Assembly: GCA_009782875.1 (NCBI GenBank)
Contig: WRIE01000031.1
Coordinates: forward strand, 1 to 36,605
Direction: 5' to 3'
Origin: Eubacteriaceae bacterium
Lineage (GTDB): Bacteria > Bacillota > Clostridia > Eubacteriales > Anaerofustaceae
Length of the DNA: 36,605 nt
In this document: piece by piece, positions 6,640 through 14,957 of the stretch
Numbering within the stretch: the stretch's first letter is position 1
How the letters are laid out: the number at the start of each line of letters is the position of its first letter
Notes under the pieces: model-generated
Database searches by the model: none
Seen by the model: only the letters and a program-made list of their open reading frames with translations
What the model was told of the DNA's origin: nothing
Position numbers and translations under genes: made by a program

Positions 6640-7812
6640 ATGAAAAGAACAAAAAATGTACTTGCCATGCTTCTAGCAATCGCCTTAGTGCTCTGTTCAT
6701 GTGGCGGTGGAAATACTGCTGACACAGGCCCGATCAAGATCGGTGTCAACTATGAGTTGTCAGGCGCTGTAGCGTCATATGGCATAGACTCTGTAAGGGG
6801 AATCCAGATGGCTATCGACGAGATCAATGCCGCTGGAGGGATCAAAGGCAGGACGGTCGAACTGGTTATCTATGACAACACCAGCGAGCCGGCTGAAGCC
6901 ACATCCTTGGCAGCTAAACTAATGGAGCAAGACAATGTAGTCGCTTGCCTCGGCCCTGCGACATCTGGCAGCTTTAAAGCCACAATCCCAAGCGCACAGT
7001 CCAACAAAGTGCCTGTAATCAGCGCTTCTGCAACAGCAGACAAGGAAGTCACAGTTGATGCCAACGGTAACGTCAACGAGTATGTTTTCCGCATCTGCTT
7101 CACTGACTCTTTCCAAGGGGTCACCATGGCGAATTTCTCTGCCAATACCCTTAATGCGCAGAACGCTGTAATTTTCATGGATTCAGCAAGCGATTATGCC
7201 AAAGGCCTTGCAGAAAGCTACAGGGCTACTTTTGAAGCTTTAGGCGGCAATATTGTCGCTGAAGAAGCGTACGTAGCAGGCGACACTGATTTTAGGGCTG
7301 TTTTGACAAAAATCAAAGCGACCAACCCTGAAGTCATGTTTATTCCAGGCTACTATGAGGAAGCAGGGCTAATCATAGCCCAAGCCCGCGAGCAGGGAAT
7401 TGATATCCCGATACTCGGGGCAGACGGGTTTGACTCTCCGACACTGGCAGACCTTGCCGGAAAAGAAGCGCTAACCGATGTGTTTTTCTCCAACCACTAT
7501 TCAAGCCTTGACGAATCCCAGAGCGTACAAGACTTCATTGCCGCGTTTAAAGCAGCCAACAACGATGTTGCGCCTAACGCGTTTGAAGCGCTGGGATATG
7601 ACCTCGGCAACTTTATCGCAGACTGTGTATCAAGAGCCGCCACAATTGACGGAGAAGGCGTCAAAAACGCTATAGCTGAGACAACAAACTTTGTGGGAGT
7701 CACAGGCTCATTCTCCATTGGCGCAGACCACAACCCGGTCAAAGCCGTAGTCGTTATAGAGCTTAACAATGGCGAGCAAGTCGGCGCTCAAAGGGTGGAA
7801 GTATCACAGTAG
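6640..7812 (+). CDS. livJ: Branched-chain amino acid ABC transporter, substrate-binding lipoprotein
   Basis: The 390-residue product begins with a lipoprotein signal (MKRTKNVLAMLLAIALVLCS, then the likely lipidated Cys21 and a GGG linker). The mature part shows the Peripla_BP_6/LivJ pattern: IKIGVNYELSGAVASYGID, then GIQMAIDEINAAGGIKGR, and VIFMDSASDYAKGLAESY in the middle. I chose the ATG at 6640 because AAAGGGG lies just upstream and the signal peptide follows directly; an earlier in-frame start at 6520 would give a non-signal extension. It captures substrate outside the membrane for the permease and ATPase genes that follow. Substrate class (Leu/Ile/Val or related amides) is from family and operon context. 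Confidence 0.9.
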   Translation: MKRTKNVLAMLLAIALVLCSCGGGNTADTGPIKIGVNYELSGAVASYGIDSVRGIQMAIDEINAAGGIKGRTVELVIYDNTSEPAEATSLAAKLMEQDNVVACLGPATSGSFKATIPSAQSNKVPVISASATADKEVTVDANGNVNEYVFRICFTDSFQGVTMANFSANTLNAQNAVIFMDSASDYAKGLAESYRATFEALGGNIVAEEAYVAGDTDFRAVLTKIKATNPEVMFIPGYYEEAGLIIAQAREQGIDIPILGADGFDSPTLADLAGKEALTDVFFSNHYSSLDESQSVQDFIAAFKAANNDVAPNAFEALGYDLGNFIADCVSRAATIDGEGVKNAIAETTNFVGVTGSFSIGADHNPVKAVVVIELNNGEQVGAQRVEVSQ

Positions 7813-7831
7813 TCAAACATACTTTTAATAA

Positions 7832-7864
7832 GGCAAATTTTGCGGATCAAGCTCAAATTTTGCC
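7832..7864 (+). terminator. Intercistronic hairpin between binding-protein and permease genes
   Basis: GGCAAATTTTG (7832-7842) pairs with CAAATTTTGCC (7854-7864) with one internal mismatch. No T-run follows. Such a structure often lets the binding protein be expressed above the membrane subunits, either by partial termination or by transcript protection. Confidence 0.35.
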
Positions 7865-7894
7865 TAAACACTTTAAAAAAAGCGGGTAAAAGCT

Positions 7895-8773
7895 TTGGAA
7901 ATGTTTTTGCAGCAAATAGTTAATGGTATCTCGTTAGGCAGCATTTACGCGCTTATGGCCCTTGGGTACACGATGGTCTATGGGATCATCAGGCTTATCA
8001 ATTTCGCCCATGGCGACGTGTTTATGTTAGGGGCGTTTATTGGATTTGCTTTATCGACACGCTTCTCATTCAGCTTCTTTCCCGCTCTGTTGATGTCAAT
8101 GGCCGCTTGCGCGGCCATTGGCATGGGCATAGAGAGGATCGCATACAGGCCCTTGAGGGAATCATCCAGAATCGCAGCGCTAATCACAGCCATTGGCGTG
8201 TCGTTGTTTATTGAATACACGATGATGTACTTTGTAGGCGCCAGGGTGAGGGCATACACCCCGCTGCTGCCAAGCAGCATCTATACATTCAGGGGAGTAA
8301 TCTTCAGTTTCCAGCAAATTGTCATAATAGCCACTACAGTAGCGTTGATGTTGCTATTAAACTTTATCGTCCTCAAGACAAAGCGTGGAAAAGCCATGCG
8401 GGCAGTCGCCGCTGACATGGACGCTGCCCAGTTGATGGGCATTGACATCAACAAAACAATCTCATTCACATTCCTTTTAGGATCCGCCTTGGCGGGCGCG
8501 GCAGGAGTGCTTGTCGGCATCTATTACAACTCAATAAACCCGTTGATGGGATCCATGTTGGGAATGAAAGCATTTATTGCCGCTGTTTTTGGCGGTATCG
8601 GAAGCATCCCTGGCGCTATGCTTGGAGGCTTGGGCATAGGCATAATCGAGACTATGGTTGCAGGATACGCGAACTCTATGTACAGGGATGCGGCGGTCTT
8701 TCTGTTTTTGATCATAATTCTTATTATAAAGCCTACAGGATTGTTAGGCTCAAGCTCTGGAGAGAAGGTGTAG
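7895..8773 (+). CDS. livH: Branched-chain amino acid ABC transporter permease LivH
   Basis: The 292-residue protein has the LivH N-terminus QQIVNGISLGSIYALMALGY and the conserved MVYGIIRLINFAHGD block, about eight hydrophobic segments, and the late FGGIGSIPGAMLGG loop that contacts the ATPase. The start is either TTG at 7895 (7 nt after GGGT) or ATG at 7901, which differ by two residues. It forms the membrane channel with LivM. It follows the binding-protein gene after 82 bp and precedes livM by 4 bp. Confidence 0.9.
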   Translation: MEMFLQQIVNGISLGSIYALMALGYTMVYGIIRLINFAHGDVFMLGAFIGFALSTRFSFSFFPALLMSMAACAAIGMGIERIAYRPLRESSRIAALITAIGVSLFIEYTMMYFVGARVRAYTPLLPSSIYTFRGVIFSFQQIVIIATTVALMLLLNFIVLKTKRGKAMRAVAADMDAAQLMGIDINKTISFTFLLGSALAGAAGVLVGIYYNSINPLMGSMLGMKAFIAAVFGGIGSIPGAMLGGLGIGIIETMVAGYANSMYRDAAVFLFLIIILIIKPTGLLGSSSGEKV

Positions 8774-8777
8774 AGCA

Positions 8778-9755
8778 ATGGATGTGCCACGCACTGTTTT
8801 CACCAAGAGGAATTTAGTTTGGCTAGCAGTTTGCCTATCTATTTATTTTTTGGTGTTTTTCCTGCGTTCGTATGGGATTTTGGGCAATTACCATGAAATA
8901 ACTATCGCACAAATATGCATAAATATTATGTTGGCGGTAAGCTTGAACTTGATTGTCGGCTTCACTGGACAGTTCTCCCTGGGCCATGCTGGTTTCATGT
9001 CCATAGGCGCATACGCCACATCGCTGGCTTTAAGATCTCGACCTGACACAATCGGGTTTTTAATTGGCATCACTATCGGCTCTGTGCTGGCACTGGTTGT
9101 CGGTGTCATTATCGGCATTCCCACATTGCGCCTAAGAGGGGACTATTTGGGCATAGCCACTTTGGGGATGGCTGAGATAATAAGAGTTGTATTTTTAAAC
9201 CTTAAAATCACAAACGGCGCTGCAGGCCTTATGGGAACTTTCAGGGCAGCAAATTGGACATGGCTGTACCTGCTCACAGTAATGGCAGTGCTTGCTATCA
9301 ACAACTTTGTCAATTCAAGCCATGGCAGGGCATGCATCTCAATCAGGGAAGACGAGACCGCTTCAGAGGCCATGGGAGTAAACACTACAGCATACAAGAT
9401 CATCGCCTTTGCTTTTGGCGCCTTTTTTGCAGGGGCGGCAGGGGGATTGTATTCATCATACTTTTATTTCATCAAACCAGATTTGTTTGGTTTCCTAAAG
9501 TCGATTGACATGCTCGTTATCGTTGTGCTCGGTGGCCTGGGAAGCATCACAGGAACAATAATTAGCGCTATTTTGCTCAGTTTGCTTACAACAATCCTGC
9601 AAGATTTCTCCTCTGTCAGGATGATTGTATACTCGGTGATTCTAGTAATTATTATGCTCTTTAGGCCCCAGGGCTTGATGGGCACAGTAGAGATCTCGCA
9701 TGTGATTGATAAATTCGCCCGCAAGGACAAAGAAGATGCCAATACTGTCAGTTGA
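8778..9755 (+). CDS. livM: Branched-chain amino acid ABC transporter permease LivM
   Basis: The 325-residue membrane protein carries the LivM hallmarks NLIVGFTGQFSLGHAGFMSI (about 57-76), TLRLRGDYLGIATLGMAEI (about 116-134), and VVLGGLGSITGTIIS near the C-terminus. The stretch with GRACISIREDETASEAMGVN corresponds to the EAA-like cytoplasmic loop. GGAGAGAAGG in the end of livH serves as ribosome site. The gene overlaps the start of livG by 20 bp. Confidence 0.9.
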   Translation: MDVPRTVFTKRNLVWLAVCLSIYFLVFFLRSYGILGNYHEITIAQICINIMLAVSLNLIVGFTGQFSLGHAGFMSIGAYATSLALRSRPDTIGFLIGITIGSVLALVVGVIIGIPTLRLRGDYLGIATLGMAEIIRVVFLNLKITNGAAGLMGTFRAANWTWLYLLTVMAVLAINNFVNSSHGRACISIREDETASEAMGVNTTAYKIIAFAFGAFFAGAAGGLYSSYFYFIKPDLFGFLKSIDMLVIVVLGGLGSITGTIISAILLSLLTTILQDFSSVRMIVYSVILVIIMLFRPQGLMGTVEISHVIDKFARKDKEDANTVS

Positions 9756-10542
9756 AAACCTAAGCAAGTCTTTTGGAGGGCTGGCTGCTGTTTCCCATGT
9801 TAACATGACTTTGGAGAGCCAAGAGCTGGTAGGGCTGATAGGGCCCAACGGGGCAGGGAAGACTACTATCTTCAACCTGCTCACAGGGGTCTACACGCCA
9901 ACTTCAGGCACAATCACTTTTGCCCCCAATGGCGAGGTTTATGAGATACAGGGCATGAGGCCGCACCAGATAGCCAATCTTGGAATAGCCCGCACTTTCC
10001 AGAATATCCGGTTGTTCAAAGATATGACAGTCATCGACAATGTCTTGATTTCGATGCATTCACAATTGTCTTCATCAATCGCCTCCTCCCTATTTCGCAC
10101 TTCGAAGTTTTACAACAGCGAACGGGAAATGAGAAAAGAGGCCCTCGAGTATTTGTCGATCTTTAACCTAGACAAAAAGCCAAAAGTGCTCGCAAAAAAC
10201 CTGCCATATGGAGAGCAGCGGCATTTAGAGATTGTGAGGGCATTAGCATCAAAGCCTAGCTTGATCCTTTTGGATGAGCCGGCTGCCGGCATGAACCAAA
10301 GCGAGACTTCCCACTTGTCCGCGACTATCCGCCGGCTAAAAAACGAATTCGGGTTGACCATACTCCTTATCGAGCATGACATGTCGCTGGTTATGGAACT
10401 GTGCGAGCGTATATACGTCTTGGACTACGGCATGCTAATAAGCCAAGGCTTGCCCAATGAGATAAAAACAGACAAGCGGGTTATAGAGGCTTACCTTGGG
10501 GAAGATGCCGCCCGCGACATTGAAACCGGAGGTGAAAGCTGA
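9736..10542 (+). CDS. livG: Branched-chain amino acid ABC transporter ATPase LivG
   Basis: The 268-residue ATPase has Walker A GPNGAGKTT, a signature of the form LPYGEQRHLEIVRALA (a common LivG variant of LSGGQ), Walker B LILLDEPAAGM and the switch histidine in LLIEHDMSLV. I chose ATG 9736 because it yields the canonical LivG N-terminus MPILSVENLSKSFGG; an in-frame ATG 30 bp upstream would add residues not seen in the family. It energises transport together with LivF. Its start lies inside livM, so translation is coupled. Confidence 0.9.
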   Translation: MPILSVENLSKSFGGLAAVSHVNMTLESQELVGLIGPNGAGKTTIFNLLTGVYTPTSGTITFAPNGEVYEIQGMRPHQIANLGIARTFQNIRLFKDMTVIDNVLISMHSQLSSSIASSLFRTSKFYNSEREMRKEALEYLSIFNLDKKPKVLAKNLPYGEQRHLEIVRALASKPSLILLDEPAAGMNQSETSHLSATIRRLKNEFGLTILLIEHDMSLVMELCERIYVLDYGMLISQGLPNEIKTDKRVIEAYLGEDAARDIETGGES

Positions 10543-10545
10543 CAA

Positions 10546-11250
10546 ATGCTTGTTATTGAACAGATGGATGTGCACTATGGCATAATACAAGCCATCAAGG
10601 GCATCAGCATCACTGTAAACTATGGAGAGGTCGTGTCTTTGATAGGCGCAAACGGCGCAGGGAAGACAACAATACTGCGCACAATTTCGGGCTTGGCCAA
10701 ACAGAGTGGCGGATCTATCACTTTTGAGGGTGATGATATCACAAAGATGGCTGCCTCGAAACGGGTAGAAGCTGGAATCAGCCATGCTCCGGAAGGCAGA
10801 AGGGTGTTCCCTGGAATGAGTGTCTATGAGAATTTGGAGCTTGGGGCGTATTTGTCCAAGGACAAGGCAAAGACAAAGAAATCGATTGAAATGGTTTTTG
10901 GGAAGTTTCCACGCCTTGCCCAGAGGGAAAAACAAATGGCGGGGACATTGTCAGGGGGAGAGCAGCAAATGCTTGCCATTGGCAGGGCGCTTATGCTCGA
11001 TCCGAAAATCCTGCTGCTTGACGAGCCTTCAATGGGGTTGGCGCCGCTTTTAGTGAAGGAAATATTCAACACCATAAAGGAAATTAATTCGTCAGGAACA
11101 ACAATCCTTCTCGTGGAGCAGAATGCAAGCCAAGCCCTTGCCCTTGCCGACAGGGCATATGTCTTGGAGACAGGAAAGATTGTCTTGTCAGGAAAAGGCG
11201 AGGAGCTACTAAAGAGTGATGAGGTGCGCAAAGCGTACCTTGGCGGCTAA
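10546..11250 (+). CDS. livF: Branched-chain amino acid ABC transporter ATPase LivF
   Basis: The 234-residue ATPase contains Walker A GANGAGKTT (about 34-42), the LivF-specific ISHAPEGRRVFPGMSVYENL, signature LSGGEQQMLAIGRAL, Walker B ILLLDEPSMGLAP, and the LLVEQNA switch. It begins 3 bp after livG with GGAGG in the livG end as ribosome site. It completes the five-gene importer. Confidence 0.92.
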   Translation: MLVIEQMDVHYGIIQAIKGISITVNYGEVVSLIGANGAGKTTILRTISGLAKQSGGSITFEGDDITKMAASKRVEAGISHAPEGRRVFPGMSVYENLELGAYLSKDKAKTKKSIEMVFGKFPRLAQREKQMAGTLSGGEQQMLAIGRALMLDPKILLLDEPSMGLAPLLVKEIFNTIKEINSSGTTILLVEQNASQALALADRAYVLETGKIVLSGKGEELLKSDEVRKAYLGG

Positions 11251-11268
11251 ACTGGGAGGTAATCGTTT

Positions 11269-11910
11269 ATGCTAGTAAAAGAGCGGATGAGCTCGAATCT
11301 GCAGACACTTAGAGAAAGTGTCCAAGTTAGCGAAGCAATGGTCATTTTCAAGGAAAAAGGTTTGAAGAGGATGCCTGTTGTAGATGCTGCGGGGTATCTT
11401 GTTGGGATAATCACTAGCGAGGATATCTTGAAGGTTTCACCTACACAAGCCACGTCTTTGAGCATACACGAAATCAATTATATCCTGTCTAAAACCTTTG
11501 TATACGATGTAATGCAAAAGCAAGTGGTCACAATCAGCCCTGAGGAACTGATTGAAGAGGCTGCTGTAATGCTTAGGGTGAACAAAATTGGGGCTGTTGT
11601 TGTTGTTGAAGGAAAAAAACCCGTTGGCATTCTGACTGAAAGCGACATATTTGACGCATTTATTGATGTCCTGGGGTTTAAGTCACTTGGATCAAGGATA
11701 TCGATCATCGTCAAAGATGTGCCTGGTGTAATAGCAGATATCGGCGAGGTTTTTAAAAAGCGCAATATGAACATAACCAACATCGCCAATTTTGCCAACG
11801 GCACTTATGCCGAAGTTTTGGTGCGCACAGACTCATACGAGATCCAAGGCGTCATGGACGACTTGGAGTCGCTCGGATACGAGATAGATAGCTTGCACCA
11901 ATACTATTAG
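11269..11910 (+). CDS. CBS-CBS-ACT domain protein, likely regulator of the Liv system
   Basis: The 213-residue protein has two CBS motifs (about 1-55, with KGLKRMPVVDAAGYLVGIIT, and about 79-130, with VNKIGAVVVVEGKKPVGILT) followed by an ACT domain (about 140-210, starting ISIIVKDVPGVIADIGEVF). CBS pairs usually bind adenine nucleotides, and ACT domains usually bind amino acids. AcuB-like proteins share this layout. GGGAGGT precedes the ATG and the gene lies 18 bp after livF in the same operon, ahead of the terminator. I infer that it senses amino acid and/or energy state and modulates uptake or metabolism; no target is visible. Confidence 0.85.
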   Translation: MLVKERMSSNLQTLRESVQVSEAMVIFKEKGLKRMPVVDAAGYLVGIITSEDILKVSPTQATSLSIHEINYILSKTFVYDVMQKQVVTISPEELIEEAAVMLRVNKIGAVVVVEGKKPVGILTESDIFDAFIDVLGFKSLGSRISIIVKDVPGVIADIGEVFKKRNMNITNIANFANGTYAEVLVRTDSYEIQGVMDDLESLGYEIDSLHQYY

Positions 11911-11929
11911 AAAGCATAAGCAGCGGACC

Positions 11930-11983
11930 GGCTAATTAAAATTCCGCAAAGTTATAATTGGCTTTGCGGAATTTTGATTAGCC
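11930..11983 (+). terminator. Terminator of the Liv operon
   Basis: A 22-bp stem (11930-11951 with 11962-11983, loop 10 nt) has the core CCGCAAAG/CTTTGCGG followed by TTTT. The single non-Watson-Crick pair is T·G on the plus strand but A·C on the minus strand, which favours plus-strand use. Confidence 0.8.
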
Positions 11984-12160
11984 GGGCGCCCTCGGTTATT
12001 TAAAAACCTATCCAACGGCTTATGCTTCCCCAAGCCGCTCTTGGGCTGGCGGGAACAATATCCCTTGACACGTTTCCCTGGCGAGCGGCGTGGAGGCAGT
12101 TGTCGCCTATCCACATAACTGCTTAGGGAAATGCTTGCTGCCTCAATTAATTGATATGAT
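11984..12160 (-). ncRNA. Candidate structured non-coding RNA (family unknown)
   Basis: This ~175-nt gene-free stretch holds a nested long-range fold: an outer stem (12024-12033 with 12123-12134), an inner GCCGCTC/GAGCGGC stem (12034-12040 with 12083-12089), and GGGAA/TTCCC (12051-12055 with 12074-12078). Beside it, GTGGA/TCCAC (12090-12094 with 12110-12114) and GCAGTT/AACTGC (12096-12101 with 12117-12122) interleave as an H-type pseudoknot. One outer pair is C·A on the plus strand but G·U on the minus strand, so the RNA is probably minus-strand. A promoter-like TTGCCT-16-TATAGT (12184-12189 and 12162-12167, minus) lies just upstream. I could not match it to SRP RNA, tmRNA or a riboswitch I know; a long bulged hairpin faintly recalls 6S RNA. 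Confidence 0.38.
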
Positions 12161-12368
12161 GACTATAAAATTGGAGTTATAAAAGGCAAGGCCCAATAAA
12201 TTCCAAGATAGCAGCTGATCGGAGAACATTACAATAATTGAATAAATACGGAATTGTTGCGAACTAAGTTGGGTTTGCTTGGAAAATAACGAAATCCAGC
12301 CCAATAATGTCATTTTGATATTAATCGTGCATGCAATTGTTTGGATAAGCTCAAGAATTATTATATTA

Positions 12369-12395
12369 TTATGTAATGAAATTATCATTACATAA
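12369..12395. promoter_or_regulatory. Perfect palindrome upstream of the peptide/nickel-type ABC operon
   Basis: TTATGTAATGA (12369-12379) and TCATTACATAA (12385-12395) are perfect 11-base arms around a 5-bp centre. It lies 25-50 bp before the binding-protein start, next to a TATATT (12362-12367) that could be a -10 element. This fits an operator for a dimeric repressor, or a leader hairpin. The protein is unknown. Confidence 0.45.
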
Positions 12396-12420
12396 AATAA
12401 TGGATATTGAGAATTTTAGA

Positions 12421-13932
12421 ATGAGAAAAATAGCAAAAGCAACGATTTGTTTAACTTTAGCGCTTGCAATTTTGGCAATAGCCACAGCATGTACCCCCAA
12501 GCCGCCTGCCAACACAAACGGGAATGGCGATGACGGGTTTAAAAAGCTTATTTGGGGCTCGATGACCGAGCCAGTGACTTTGGACCCATTAAGCGCACAA
12601 AATACCGCAGACGGCAGAAGCATTCTTTTCAACGTGTTTGAAGGGCTTGTAAAACCAGAGCCAGACGGAAGTTTGTCTAACTGTTTGGCACAGTCCTATG
12701 AAATTGACGAGGCCGCCCTTGTCTATACCTTCAGAATCAGGGAAGGGGTTTTGTTCCACAATGGGGCCACCCTGACTGCAGAAGATGTGAAATATTCGAT
12801 CTTGCAAGCCCAAGAGCAGTCACTTCCTGGGCTGTCTGCGATTGAGGGCATAGATGCCAATGGGATGGATCTTGAAGTTGTGCTTTCTGCCCCTGACACA
12901 TTCTTCTTGCCCTACTTGACCGTAGGTGTTGTCCCTGATGGATATGAAGACCGCGAAGCCAATCCTGTGGGGACCGGGCCGTTTTATATAGCTTCATACT
13001 CCCCACAACAAAACCTTGTGCTTGCAAAACACGAAAGCTATTGGAAAAGCGGTGTGCCTCTCCTTGATGAGGTAGTGGTAAAATTCGCCGCGGACACAGG
13101 GGCTCTGCTATCATCCCTGCAAGCAGGGGTGATCGACGGGTCAAACGTGAACTATGTCCAAGCGGGCCAGCTGGATGAATCACAATTCAATTTCACAAAT
13201 GCCCAGTCAGCTTCAGTGCAAGCGCTCTTCTTGAACAACGCTGTTGAGCCCCTGGACAACATAAACGTGCGCAAAGCCATTGCCTACGCTGTTGACAAGG
13301 GGCAAATTGTCCAAACTGTGTTTAACGGGCACGGGACTTTGGCAGGCTCGCCTATGATCCCCGGTTTAAAACAGTACGTCAACAACGATATTGCCGATGC
13401 CTATCCTACCGATATCCAAATGGCCAAATCCCTTTTGGAGAAGGCAGGCTACCCTGACGGGTTCGAACTAAAAATAACTATCGCGTCAAACTATACGATG
13501 CATGTTGACACTGGCCAAATGATAGTCAACCAACTGGAGCAGATAGGCATCAAGGGGACTATCGAGCTTGTCGATTTGGCTACTTGGCTTTCTTCTACTT
13601 ATCGTGGAAGGCAGTATGAGGCGACGATAATATCTGTCGATGGCAGCCTTTCCCCTTCAAGCTTTATGTCCCGTTACCAATCGCAGAGCGAAAGCAATTT
13701 TGTCAATTACTCAAGCGAAAAGTATGATGAGTTATTCTCTCGGGCCATTGCGGCAATAGATATCGATGAGCGCATCGAGTTATTCAAACAAGCCCAGCAA
13801 ACACTTTCTGACGATGTTGCCAGCGTGTACCTGCAAGACATCGACAGCATCTGGGCGATCAAAAAAGAGTACTCAGGGATAGTAGATTATCCCATATACG
13901 TTTTTGACTTTTCCAAAATCGTGCTTGATTAG
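12421..13932 (+). CDS. Opp/Dpp/Nik-type ABC transporter, substrate-binding lipoprotein (family 5)
   Basis: The 503-residue product starts with a lipoprotein signal ending ATAC (MRKIAKATICLTLALAILAI, then ATAC). The mature protein follows SBP_bac_5: TLDPLSAQNTADGRSILFNV near the start, YTFRIREGVLFHNGATLTAEDV, then NPVGTGPFYIASYSP and NVRKAIAYAVDKGQIV. I chose ATG 12421 since it leads directly into the signal peptide; earlier in-frame ATGs at 12376 and 12403 fall in or beside the palindrome. Family members bind peptides, nickel chelates or other solutes, and I cannot tell which. It heads a five-gene operon with two permeases and two ATPases. Confidence 0.9.
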   Translation: MRKIAKATICLTLALAILAIATACTPKPPANTNGNGDDGFKKLIWGSMTEPVTLDPLSAQNTADGRSILFNVFEGLVKPEPDGSLSNCLAQSYEIDEAALVYTFRIREGVLFHNGATLTAEDVKYSILQAQEQSLPGLSAIEGIDANGMDLEVVLSAPDTFFLPYLTVGVVPDGYEDREANPVGTGPFYIASYSPQQNLVLAKHESYWKSGVPLLDEVVVKFAADTGALLSSLQAGVIDGSNVNYVQAGQLDESQFNFTNAQSASVQALFLNNAVEPLDNINVRKAIAYAVDKGQIVQTVFNGHGTLAGSPMIPGLKQYVNNDIADAYPTDIQMAKSLLEKAGYPDGFELKITIASNYTMHVDTGQMIVNQLEQIGIKGTIELVDLATWLSSTYRGRQYEATIISVDGSLSPSSFMSRYQSQSESNFVNYSSEKYDELFSRAIAAIDIDERIELFKQAQQTLSDDVASVYLQDIDSIWAIKKEYSGIVDYPIYVFDFSKIVLD

Positions 13933-13945
13933 ATAGGATTATTAA

Positions 13946-14938
13946 ATGAGACAAGTTTTAAGCCGGATAGTATCTTCAATAATAACACTGGCATTGGTTT
14001 CTGTGTTGGCGTTTGCGGCTTTTAACATAATACCAGGAGACCCTGCTTTGGTCGCATTGGGCACAGAAGCGAGCCAAGAACAATTGGATGAGCTTAGGGT
14101 AAAGTACGGTTATGACAAACCGCCATTTGAGCGTTACTTTTTGTGGCTTTCAGGCCTTGTGAAAGGCCAGCTTGGGGATTCGTTCCGCTACCATAGGTCG
14201 ATATCGTCCTTGTTAGAGGAGTGCATACCTATAACACTGTGGCTGTCTGCCATTTCCTTGGCTCTGATCCTTGCCATGGGGATTGGCGCCCCTATTGGAG
14301 CGGCTATCAGCTCTTCTTTGGAGTTTTCAGCCCGAAGTTCCCCAGCCAGGAAAAAAAAGCATGCCGGCAGGCTTGTTGAAAGCCTGCTGATGTCAACCTG
14401 CGCCATAGGCATGTCGATACCGGAGTTCCTAGCGGGGATATTGTGCGTTTGGGTGTTTGGCTTGACGCTTAAATGGTTTACCCCAGGCTTGTTCGTGCCC
14501 AAATCAGAGAGTTTTTCTGCATTCGCCTCCTACTTAGTGTTTCCAGCATTTTCCATTGCGATGCCTTGCTCGGCAATGCTGTGCAGAGGCTTGTACGCTT
14601 CTTTGAAGAAAGAAATGTCCAGCCCTTATATCATGGCTGTCTACTCGAAAGGGGCAAGCGCAACAAGGGCATTGTTTTCGCATGCGCTAAAGAACGCTAT
14701 TGTGCAGAATCTGGCGCTGTTCGCTTCAATTGTGGCCTTTGTCCTTTCCGGAAGCATCATTACCGAGAAAGTGTTTTCAATCCCCGGAATAGGGCTTTTT
14801 CTTGTATCTGCCGTGTCCTCAAGGGATTTGCCCCTTGCCCAGTCGATAGTGATGTATATCGCATTTTGTGTTGTCTTGGCAAACGCGCTAATTGATGTGG
14901 CTATTGCCCTTATTGACCCGCGCTTGCGCCGTTCATAG
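13946..14938 (+). CDS. Opp/Dpp/Nik-type ABC transporter permease (DppB-like)
   Basis: The 330-residue protein has six or so membrane segments, the DppB N-terminal pattern with FNIIPGDPALVALG (about 27-40) and KYGYDKPPFERY (about 53-64), and the cytoplasmic EAA-type loop YSKGASATRALFSHALKNA (about 232-250). The periplasmic region is expanded by a charged segment SSPARKKKHAG. It begins 13 bp after the binding-protein gene. The family is clear; the substrate is not. Confidence 0.9.
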   Translation: MRQVLSRIVSSIITLALVSVLAFAAFNIIPGDPALVALGTEASQEQLDELRVKYGYDKPPFERYFLWLSGLVKGQLGDSFRYHRSISSLLEECIPITLWLSAISLALILAMGIGAPIGAAISSSLEFSARSSPARKKKHAGRLVESLLMSTCAIGMSIPEFLAGILCVWVFGLTLKWFTPGLFVPKSESFSAFASYLVFPAFSIAMPCSAMLCRGLYASLKKEMSSPYIMAVYSKGASATRALFSHALKNAIVQNLALFASIVAFVLSGSIITEKVFSIPGIGLFLVSAVSSRDLPLAQSIVMYIAFCVVLANALIDVAIALIDPRLRRS

Positions 14939-14957
14939 CGCAACCATAAAAGGATAG

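Noticed and set aside
11984-12160. Possible SRP RNA, tmRNA or known riboswitch
   Set aside because: The hallmark sequences of these RNAs (for example the SRP GGTCAGGTCC core or tmRNA tag region) are absent, so I left the element unassigned.
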